From assembly GCA_021018995.1 (NCBI GenBank), contig CM037585.1:123904831-123968830 (forward strand): a stretch of 64,000 nucleotides of DNA, read 5' to 3'. The notes beneath the pieces are model-generated. The model searched no databases, had not been told where the DNA came from, and worked only from the letters and a program-made list of their open reading frames with translations. Below, piece by piece: positions 56,011 to 64,000 of the stretch (position 1 is its first letter; every line of letters starts with the position of its first letter). A program made the translations under genes and the position numbers. The stretch is from Chloranthus sessilifolius (taxonomy: Eukaryota; Streptophyta; Magnoliopsida; Chloranthales; Chloranthaceae).

Positions 56011-56137
56011 AGGTTTGGAGTCAAAATGGGACAGATAAGCCACATCTCAGCCTCACATGATGACACATTTTCTAATTCAGCCATCACAAGAGAATTCTCT
56101 ACCTCTTTACCCGACCATATGGCAATCAACTCAAAAC
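56011..56137 (-). CDS. RAB3GAP1: RAB3GAP1-like exon 1 of those visible
   Basis: A 127-base exon: FELIAIWSGKEVENSLVMAE, LENVSSCEAEMWLICPILTP and N plus two bases of a Leu codon finished in the exon at 40504, 15.5 kb away. Acceptor CAG at 56140-56138 after TTTTTTTGTT, donor GT at 56010-56009. The preceding exon must end with one base of a codon (probably Gly) and lies to the right of the window. Confidence 0.93.
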
Positions 56138-56800
56138 CTGAACAAAAAAAATAATTAAAAAATAAGGCTCACCACAATCATAAACTTCGTATTCAAGTAA
56201 AGCAAGAAACAGAGAACTTCTGTCGGAGGATAAATTGCGTTCAACAAAACATGAATATCAGAAAATCCATTTACTGTATTCATAAAATTAATATGAAAAT
56301 AAAAAACAAGCAGTTGTAGTTACAAATCCTATAATTATCACAGAAAGCCCATCTAAGACTATTGTCACTGCCACAACCAGCAGTCATTTCCTTTTAAAAC
56401 AAAAAAAAAAAAATACTGTTGATATCTATTTATTAGACAGAAGCAGCTATAGATTAATTACATCAAAAACATAAATCAAGAAACCTCTCTCAACATATAT
56501 CATGTTCCCTATTTAAAGAGCTTACAACTTAATTTCCCTGGCCCCGCCATGTAGTTTGTCATGAATTTACTGCTACAAGACTTAAAGAGATGCTAGAGTA
56601 AAATGAAAGGTAGATATGGAGAGGGCACATGATAGGTGGAGTGGGAATTCCTCGAGTATATGATGAGAAACTGGATAAGAGGATGCATTTCGATGGTGTG
56701 GTTCTCAGTAATGATATATGGTGCCCCAAAAAGGATTTTTTTAGGAGTACTCTAACGCCTGCACAGAGGAGAAAGTGGGGCCGCACCGAGAAGATCCACT
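56138..56800. other. Intron sequence with one unexplained open frame
   Basis: No host exon was found. The plus strand at 56629-56820 reads VGIPRVYDEKLDKRMHFDGV and SNDIWCPKKDFFRSTLTPAQ, which looks protein-like but matches nothing I recognise. It may be part of the L1 or a captured fragment. Confidence 0.35.
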
Positions 56801-57152
56801 TTCTTTTTTTTTTTCATATTGGTTTGGAAAGCACTGTGGAAGCTGATTAGTAAGGGATGTGGAGCTGGTGCTGTTAAAAAGCTTTCAAGCAGATCGAAAT
56901 GATATTTCCATGACCCATCTTCAATATGGTAATGATACTATCATTTTGGTGGGGCATCAGTAGGGGCGGTAAAGAATGTGAAAGCACTAATGTTATGAAG
57001 CAATATCCGGAAAAAAGCTGAGGGTGAATTTGAAGAAAACCATGGTTTGGGGGTAAGGATTGAAAATGCATCCTTGATGGGTGTAGCTATCTAATGGGGT
57101 GTGGATGAAGAAGGGTCACGACCACCTATTTGGGGCTGCCTTTATGAAATTA

Positions 57153-57154
<2 letters not shown>

Positions 57155-57193
<39 letters not shown>
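57155..57193. repeat. (AT)n microsatellite
   Basis: About 19 AT units. Confidence 0.92.
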
Positions 57194-57203
<10 letters not shown>

Positions 57204-57287
57204 CAAGCAGAATGCATGTCCAATGCACGTGAACAACAGAAAAGCTTTTGGAATAGTTTTTTCTTTTAAAGGGAGACCTTTTTAAAT

Positions 57288-57717
57288 GGGTACCTTTGTT
57301 TTCAACCCAAGATTTTTTTCTTCTCAACTCGGGTTCCATGTACTTAGACCATTGATTGCTTTGAATCAGACGATGGAGATCGTCTTTCGCCCAATCTTCC
57401 ACACAATTGATCTTGAGATCATGGGCCTACCATCAAACGAACAGATTTTGATTCAACATAGCTCACTTCTCGAAAGGTGATCCAATAATCATGTTTGGTG
57501 TATGCCCCTGATCATGTTCACCCTTTGGGATTTGTGCCATGTGGAATCAAAATCTGGCATCTAACGCTAGGCTCATGATCTCAAGGTCCATCATGGGGAA
57601 GATTGGGGCGAAAAACAATCTCTATCATCTGATTCAAAGTAGTCAAAGATTCGATGGTTTAAACATGTAAAACTCAGGTTGATAAGGAAGAATCTTAGGT
57701 TGTAAATAAAAGTACCC
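57288..57717. mobile_element. GGGTACC-family MITE, copy 3
   Basis: 430 bp, GGGTACCTTTGTTTTC at left and AAATAAAAGTACCC at right (inverted). The core has gattgctttgaatcagacga and its near reverse complement tcatctgattcaaagtagtc, plus cttgagatcatgggcctacc. It splits L1 d. Confidence 0.8.
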
Positions 57718-58363
57718 TTTTGGAGTTTTCAAAAAAAAAAATGTAAAGATGCCTTAAATATGAGGGCATTTTTTGTTCTTTAGAAGAAATTAATATTTCA
57801 GGTGGGCTTTTGAGATAATGAGGAAATGAGATAGAGAGCCTGGGGTGAACCGTATGGAGAAAATCTGTTTAGGGTCAATTTATTAAGGGTATTTTTGTCT
57901 TTAAAAAAAAATCTTCATCTCACGTACTTATCCGTCCCATCTCCCCCTTCTCGCATTATAATAGTAGAGATATAAACTTGTTGGGAGGAAAAGAGCCTTG
58001 TTGTCCATAGGAGGAACAGTTGCTTTGATTAAGGCTACCTTGCCGAATCTTCCCATCTATCATTGAGAAAAATTCAGTCCCCAGCCACGGTGTAAGAAGG
58101 CTAAAGAAGATCCAACGGAACTTTCTTTGGAGTGTGAGGAAGGTAAAAGAAAAATGTATGTGATTGATTAGGATGTAGTCAGACCTCCCATAGAAGACGG
58201 AGGTATTGTAATCAACTCATTGTAGAAGATGAATTTGACTATTCCAGGGAAATGGCTTCGGAGATGTGAGAGTGATGATGAGGATATGTAGTTGTAGGTC
58301 TTCAAGAAAAGTATAGCAGGAATCGTAATGGATGCCCCCCTAAGGAACATAGTGTCAGAGGAA

Positions 58364-58968
58364 TGCTGCGATCGAAAAATTGAAGAAGAAGAAGATTGTG
58401 TTAGGATAGCAATCAGATGGGATTATTATCAAGGTTGGATAGGTGGTACGGTAATTTCAAGAGGGACTTACGAGCTGTCATAAGAAGCTGGTTGCTGGGT
58501 CAGAAGAGGTCCGAGAAGCGCAGGTGCAGGAATAAAAAGGGTAAAACATAGGTTCAAATTTGAAGAAGGGCTGAAGTTGGTGTTGGGTCAGAATAGGTCC
58601 GAGAAAGGGCAGAACATAGGTTCAGATTTGAAGAAGGGATGAAGGTGGTTGTTGGGTCAGAAGCGGTCCGAGAAAGGGCAGGTGCTGGAATAAAAAGGGT
58701 GGAAAATAGGTCCAGATTTGAAGAAGCTTAGAACCAGTAATTGGGTCCAGATCAAGGCTAATAAGGGAACATGAAAAGAAAGGGGGTCGAGAATCCAAGT
58801 CCTAAAAATCTGCATGGACTTTTAATATTAGAATATTACATATATGATCCCTATAAAATTTCCGTGGAGAGAAGAATACAGATTAAAGAAAATTTAGGAG
58901 ATTTTCAAAATCTCGAGAAGTTGGTGAGAAAATAGACTGATAGGTGGAGTTACGGTAAACTTTATTGA
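58364..58968 (+). repeat. Truncated 5' LTR of the gag-protease element
   Basis: The phrase gggtcagaa(g/t)aggtccgagaa with following gatttgaagaag recurs three times between 58495 and 58720, so U3 was locally amplified. Confidence 0.8.
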
Positions 58969-59937
58969 AGGAGGAACACCAAAAGAGGAGTAGCAGTCGT
59001 TATTGGAATGAAGATAAAGAAGATTCCAGTTCATCTGAAAAAATTTCACCCGATGAACCGACAAAATCGGTGCCTTTTATGGTAAATGCTAAAGGAGAAG
59101 GACGAAGTACAGCAATTGGACAGGTTTCTAGTACTCAAATCAAGTGTTTTCACTGCAACAAAGAACGGCATAGGTCCTTCGAATGTCCCAAATGGCCGGC
59201 CGAAGGACGCATTAACTTAGTGGAGCAACCCAGGAGTGAAATACATGAGAAAACAGGTATGAATGAGCCAATGTCCGCCACTTTATATGACAATCCAGCA
59301 CACCAAGAAGATGAAGAAGAGGGTATGGAGGAGATTGTCATTGAAGGAGACACATGTGGAGAGGCGTTGATTTCCTGATTTATTGAGTCACCAGTTAATG
59401 AAGATCACGAGGGATGGATTTGCACTAACACTTTTTAAATGACATGTACGTCAGGAGGGAAATTGTGTATCATCATTATCGATACTAGAAGTACGAAAAA
59501 CATGGTGTTGAAATCGATGATGGAGAATTTGAAGTTACAGTGAAAAAATTTGATAAACCGACAAGGTTGCATGGTTCAAAAATGAAGGTAAAATTGCGGT
59601 CAAGAATAAATGTTTGGTGAAATTTTTTATTGGATCCACTTAAGAATATAAAGTATGGTACGATGCGATCCAGATGAATGCATGTCACATTTTATTGGGA
59701 CGACATTGGTAATTTGATTGCGATGCCACCGTTCATAGAGCGAAGAATGTTTACACCTTCACAAAAGATGGTAAAAGTTTGACACTCTAGCCTCAAGTGA
59801 GATCAAACAAAATATCCAAGTGCAGGGTCACTGCTCTATGCTCATCATCGGGTCTAAGAAAGATGACAAGTCCAACAAGAGAAAGAATTCCTTCAAAGTA
59901 AACTCGAGGTCAATTTCTTTCAACCCGGGGAGAGGGA
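58968..59937 (+). pseudogene. Zinc knuckle and aspartic protease remnant
   Basis: 58968-59378 is open: Ser/Glu-rich start, then CFHCNKERHRSFEC (CX2CX4HX4C intact, near 59147-59190) and acidic EDEEEGMEEIVIEG. After a TGA at 59376-59378, CIIIIDTRSTKNMV (from IIDxGSTxNMV, near 59468) is the protease active site with Gly changed to Arg. ACHILLGRHW-type sequence appears near 59680-59710 in another frame. Confidence 0.75.
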
Positions 59938-60915
59938 TGTGATCGAAAATAGAAGAAGGTTGTGTTGGAGGATAGCAATAAGATAGGATTATAATCAAGG
60001 TTGGAGGGTTGTAAGACTTAAAGGCTGCCATAAGAAGCTGGGTGCGGGGTCAGAAGAGGTCCGAGAAGGGGTGATGCAGGAACACAAAAGGGCAAAAAAT
60101 AGGAACAGATTTGAAGAAGTTAAGGGTCACAAATTGGGTCCAGATCAAGGCTAATAAGGAGAGGAGTTTATGTGGCTACCTTAAAATGAGGCTCATAAGA
60201 TGACTTAAAAGGGAAAAAAATAGGAACAGATTTGAAGAAGTTAAGGGTCACAAATTGGGTCCAGATCAAGGCTAATAAGGAGAGGAGTTTATGTGGCTAC
60301 CTTAAAATGAGGCTCATAAGATGACTTAAAAAGTGACATGATAACTTAAGTTATCATGTGCTGAAAAGAAAGGTGGTCGAGATTCTAGGTCCTACAAAAT
60401 CTATGTGGACTTTTAAGATTATAAATATGATCCCTATAAAATTGGAGTGGAGAGAAGATTAAAAATTAGAGATTTTCAAAATATCGAGAAGTTGGAGAGA
60501 AAATAGACCGAGAGGTAGAGTTACGTGAACTTTATTGGAGGAGTTATGGTGGTAATTTTAAGATGGTATTTTTAGTGGAGTCCAAATTAGGTAGGAGATA
60601 ACTAGCAAGTAAAAGTAATTTCCTTATTTACTATTCAAGGGTTGTAGGTGGATTAGGAGACCAACATAGAAAGAAATTAGGGTTTACTTTTTTACATCTT
60701 TACTTTTATGTAATCAAAGATTTTGAAAATCAGATTATTATTGAATAAAACAAATTTTCTACGTGATAATTAAAGCAATCTGGTGGACCGAGGACCCCAA
60801 GTTCTAGGAGTTCTCTTTCTCTCTTTTTTCATAGATTCTTTGCCAGAAAAGGTGATTCTTCATATATAAGTTCTGAATTTTATTTTATCTCCTCCTCTCC
60901 TTCCACGCTACATCA
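59938..60915 (+). repeat. 3' LTR of the gag-protease element
   Basis: 978 bp. A 118-bp stretch (ataggaacagatttgaagaa...aagatgacttaaaa) is tandemly doubled at about 60098-60210 and 60219-60330. A perfect 24-base palindrome spans 60336-60359. Confidence 0.85.
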
Positions 60916-61893
60916 AGGAGGCTTAGGGGGGTGGAGGGGGGATGCAACGGGATAGAAAGAAGTTTGAGGAGCATATCAGCTTTGTGTAGGATCAGGTTTT
61001 AGAATTAGTGTTTAGCATGATCGAAGGTGTGGAGAGGAGCTGTTTGAGTCAAGCTTTAAGTTGATCTATAGATCGACTCCTAAAAAATGTGATAGTTGCA
61101 GAAATTTGTGATCGGGCTGAAAGTATTAGTAGTTGGAATATCCAACTCCGACGGATCCTTAAGGAGGAGAAAATTGAAGAGTTCACAGTGCGAATTGGAG
61201 AGCTGAGTGTGTGGGAGCAGACCAATAGTAATGGGGATAAAAGGGTTTGGGATTTGGAAAAGAAAGGATGCTTCACATTTAAGCGTCTCTATGCTTCACA
61301 TTTAAGCGTCTCTATAGGTACTTGAGTAAAATCAAGGTCTTCGCTTGGGAGGTAGCGTGCGGAGAGATTTTAACATGTGCCCAATTTTACAAAAGAGATA
61401 TGGATGTTTCTCTGGAGTGCAAGTTCTGTGCTGTGAAGGAGGAATTGGTGAAGCACCTGTTTCTGAGATGTGAGTTTGTGACTCATGTATGGGATGCTTT
61501 CAGGGCCTAACTTGGGATTACCGACTGTATGAGTGAGACTTCCCCTTTAGTAATGGCTGGTTGGCTAGAGGTGTTTGGTGGAACCATGGCCACTATCTGG
61601 AAGGTGCTTCCAGTAACAACCTTTTGGGAAATCTGGAATGAACGCAATAAGCGAATTTTTTAAAAGAAATTCAACTCTTAGGTTTGTGCTGGATGCTATT
61701 AAAGAGGACATTTGCTAGTGGTGTCTGGTGTCTCCCTCCTGCTCGGCTATATCGGTAGCTAAGATCCTCTTGGATTGGAAGCAGATCCGACCACCTTAGA
61801 GACTTTCATTCTAGCTAATGTACTGTACTTTTAATCTACTGTACTTTCATTCTAGCTAATGAAAGTATGGCTTCAATTTGATCCAAAAAACAG

Positions 61894-62590
61894 GTTGGCA
61901 AGATAGTGAATACTGGATACTGCAAAACAGTTATTGACCTTTCTAGTTTGTAGGCCAATTTCATCTAGAAGGCAAAAGCACAGTATTTTTTAAAAGGCAA
62001 AAGCAACAATGAGTAACATTAATCTCTCACTTGTCTACACTCAGAATGCAAGTACATTAATTAACCTTTGCACTCAAGAGTGAAATGCCTGCATTCATCA
62101 TCTTTTAAGACCATTAAAGAATACTAATCAAAGTAACAAGCACAGATAGGGTACTAAATCCAAACTGAAAATAAATTTGGTCACTAACCTAGACATCTAA
62201 TCAAAATCATTTGTGTCCCTTCAGCCCAAGACACAAAGTTGAGAGTTTCTTTCAAGAAAAATGGATCTGGTAACACTAATTATGCCACTCTTTATTAAAG
62301 CAACTTCTCCCCATAATGGGCCATTGAGCTTCACAAGTCCTCTCAGACCAAGCAACAGGTAGCCTAAACCATTATTTAAATTAAAATTTATCAGTTTTTT
62401 CCAAATATAACAAATTATCCTGACATTCATGCAGTGATGAACTAGAAATCCATATTAAATTAAACCAAAGTTATGAAAATTTAAAAAAAAAAAATCTGCA
62501 GCCAACAAATAGATATTTAAACGTTTGGTCATACAAAAGACTAAAGCATAAAATTTACTGAGGTTATGGTTTCAAGGAGAAACCTAAAGT
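61894..62590. other. Intron sequence without a clear feature
   Basis: AT-rich. A minus-strand open frame at 62221-62430 (GLGYLLLGLRGLVKLNGPLW) was examined as an exon and not accepted. Confidence 0.4.
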
Positions 62591-63912
62591 TGCATGGCCA
62601 TGCTTAAACTGAAAGGGACAAAGATCTGGTGGCAAACAGTGACGGCCAAATATGGCACTTCACCGAATGGGTGGACTCTCAATGGGTAGAGCAATGAGCT
62701 GAGTAGAAATGGTGGTTTAAAGGAGTAACGTCGGTGAATGAAGACTACCAGCAGTGTCTAAGTTTTCTTTGGGGGGCGGCTCTAAATTTAATTTCTGGCG
62801 AGACTTCTGGTTGGGGGAAAAGATCCTCTGGTTAGCCTTTCCAAACATCTTCCATATAGCTGCGGTATCGAATGAAGTTATCAGTGAGTATGTTGACACA
62901 ATCAACGGCAACTGGGTCTGGAACGTGAGCACTCGAAGAATGCTTAAAGATGAGGAGATTGACGAATTTGTTACTCTCTTTGGTCTGTTACACTCTGCAA
63001 CACCGAACACCTCACACTGAACGCCTCCAATCAGGACAAAAGGATCCGATCCAGAAGCCTACAGGGCAATTTTTCAGTTGCCTCCTACAATCAACTCTTT
63101 AACTACAAGGTCCGGCACACGGATAACCCTAGTTACGTAAAATTCTGGAAAGTCAAGATTCCGCCGAAGATCAAGTTCGTCTGCTGCTTGGGGTAGGATC
63201 CTCACAAAGGATAACTTGAAAAAGAGAGGTCTGGGATTAACGAATAAATGCCCCCTCTGCATGACTGGTAGGGAGTCGGCTGCGCACACTGTAATTCATT
63301 GCAACTTTTCCACAAGAGTGGGATAAAGTCCTAAAATCTTTCAGATTGAACTGGGTCTTCCCGAACAGTGTGGTCCTCTTGCTACAACAGTGGGATGGGA
63401 ATCCCCCACCTGTCAAAGACCAACATATCTGGGAAAATACTCCGTATGTGGTTATGTGGGCTCTCTGATTGGAAAGAAATAATAGGGTGTTCCAAAAGAA
63501 ACCTAGGCCTTTTCAGATGGTCCTCAACTCCGTCAGAGATTTTCTGGTCAACTGGGCTATGATGGTTAGTGGGGTTAATACGGAAATGGACTTCCTCTTG
63601 TCTTAGGATGCTACACCCTCACCTTCGCCTCGCTTTTTTTACTACTCCATTTAACCTCCCAACACCCCTACACTTTTCCATCTACCAGTGCTTTCTCCCT
63701 AGGAGCTTCAGTGGGAGAAAGAGGGCTCCAGATCCCGGGATTGCAAGGTCTGAGTGGGGCTTTCCTTTGTATATTTTCCTTTCTCTTTCTTGGTTTTTAG
63801 CTTTCGGTAGTTACTCACTACAGCTAAGGTATTTACTTCTTTACTATTGTTTTTTATATATTTCTCTCTTTATCGATCAAAAAATCTATATATCATCAAT
63901 GATTAAAAAAAA
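62590..63912 (+). pseudogene. L1 LINE e, 5'-truncated 3' end
   Basis: Starts within the region before the zf-RVT domain (VTAKYGTSPNGW near 62640), then LGGGSKFNFWRDFWLGEKIL near 62765, NVSTRRMLKDEEIDEFVTLF near 62925, frameshifts, and KCPLCMTGRESAAHTVIHCN near 63250 with the zinc-binding Cys and His. The 3' UTR ends atcgatcaaaaaatc near 63875-63888, like the tails at 4055 and 51070. A longer A tract lies at 63903-63913. Confidence 0.78.
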
Positions 63913-64000
63913 AATTATGTAACAAGGGTGCCCTCGGATATCATCAAGAGATAAAATATCAAAACAGTGTAAGAATCAAAATGGGCAGACAGATCGTATT

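Larger units (their letters stand above)
4485..56137 (-). other. RAB3GAP1: RAB3GAP1-like gene, internal nine exons
   Basis: The gene encodes a Rab3GAP catalytic subunit. In animals this protein forms a heterodimer with RAB3GAP2 and acts on the vesicle GTPases Rab3 and Rab18; the plant role is inferred. Exons, 5' to 3' on the minus strand, lie at 56011-56137, 40395-40504, 40186-40278, 23227-23340, 22965-23098, 22083-22175, 21892-21950, 4669-4855 and 4485-4556. All introns are GT-AG and every split codon joins in frame, giving about 329 codons without a stop. Recognition rests on family signatures recalled from human RAB3GAP1: the LWxEFVxExRxxWE block, HQKLQM, and TQ followed by PxMTED. The N-terminus lies beyond 64000. 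The block expected after the last exon (SDM.xFKAANP) is not found down to position 1, so the 3' part lies to the left of the window. Confidence 0.92.
58364..60915 (+). mobile_element. gag-protease-only LTR element inside L1 d
   Basis: The 3' LTR (59938-60915, TGTGATCG...CTACATCA) is preceded by a clear purine tract ggggagaggga (59927-59937). Its 5' LTR copy starts at 58364-58367 and breaks off near 58968, where the end of the LTR, the primer site and the gag start are deleted. Flanks aggaa (58359-58363) and aggag (60916-60920) are a likely target copy. Only a zinc knuckle and a protease remnant lie between. No RT or integrase. Confidence 0.82.
56800..61890 (+). pseudogene. L1 LINE d, RT to 3' end, split twice
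   Basis: Pieces in order: LISKGCGAGAVKKL and a broken active-site area to about 57120; after the MITE, LVGRKRALLSIGGTVALIKA and LPNLPIYH (57985-58060), IEDGGIVINSL and GKWLRRCESD to about 58355; after the LTR element, zf-RVT sequence IKVFAWEVACGEILTC, LVKHLFLRCEFVTHVWDAF (61330-61505) and TTFWEIWNERNKRIF (about 61617). A 3' UTR ends gatccaaaaaacag near 61880-61893. Many stops. Antisense to the host gene. Confidence 0.8.

Noticed and set aside
62221..62430. Possible upstream exon of the host gene on the minus strand
   Set aside because: It has an acceptor-like ATTTAAATAATGGTTTAG, but neither the encoded residues nor the phase fit the exon at 56137, and no RAB3GAP1 motif is present.

Overview
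This window is nuclear DNA from a flowering plant with a repeat-rich genome; the species cannot be told from the sequence. The evidence is plant-type spliced exons, chromodomain Ty3/gypsy and Ty1/copia LTR retrotransposons primed by initiator tRNA-Met, L1 and RTE LINEs, TRIMs and MITEs. Nothing prokaryotic, no CRISPR and no tRNA or rRNA gene was seen.

One host gene was found, on the minus strand. Nine exons (56137 down to 4485) with AG/GT borders and matching codon phases at every junction encode the middle part of a Rab3 GTPase-activating protein catalytic subunit (RAB3GAP1 family). The gene runs off both ends of the window. Only 989 bases of about 51.7 kb are coding. Three introns are 15.5, 16.8 and 17.0 kb long, the other five 112 to 789 bases. 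Almost everything else described here is intron content.

Layout by increasing coordinate. 1-4484 (intron, open to the left): a copia remnant, an RTE remnant, a Mutator-like MITE with a perfect 9-bp target duplication, and a 227-bp L1 tail with a 19-bp target duplication. 4485-4855: two exons. 4856-21891 (17.0-kb intron): two Ty3/gypsy chromoviruses nearly side by side (6069-13712 and 14203-21589), each broken by an antisense solo LTR. 21892-23340: four exons. 23341-40185 (16.8-kb intron): an L1 RNase H tail split by a TRIM, copia remnants on both strands, two solo LTRs, a hAT-like insert and MITEs. 40186-40504: two exons. 40505-56010 (15.5-kb intron): a tandem duplication with a nested insert in one copy, three minus-strand L1 remnants, a non-autonomous gypsy derivative (46278-50609) and a GC-rich TRIM-like element (52060-54408). 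56011-56137: one exon. 56138-64000 (intron, open to the right): a plus-strand L1 split by a MITE and by a gag-protease-only LTR element, then another L1 tail.

The most interesting signals are these: the TE-swollen conserved gene; a group of related LTRs that keep their termini and a small TTGG...CCAA hairpin downstream of the TATA box but each carry a different short palindrome array in U3; a gypsy derivative whose gag is followed by a new Ser/Thr/Glu-rich repeat region and an integrase tail, with protease to integrase core missing; and several MITE-like inserts whose ends are each built from one family-specific palindromic word. All autonomous-type elements seen are inactivated by stops, frameshifts, catalytic substitutions or deletions.
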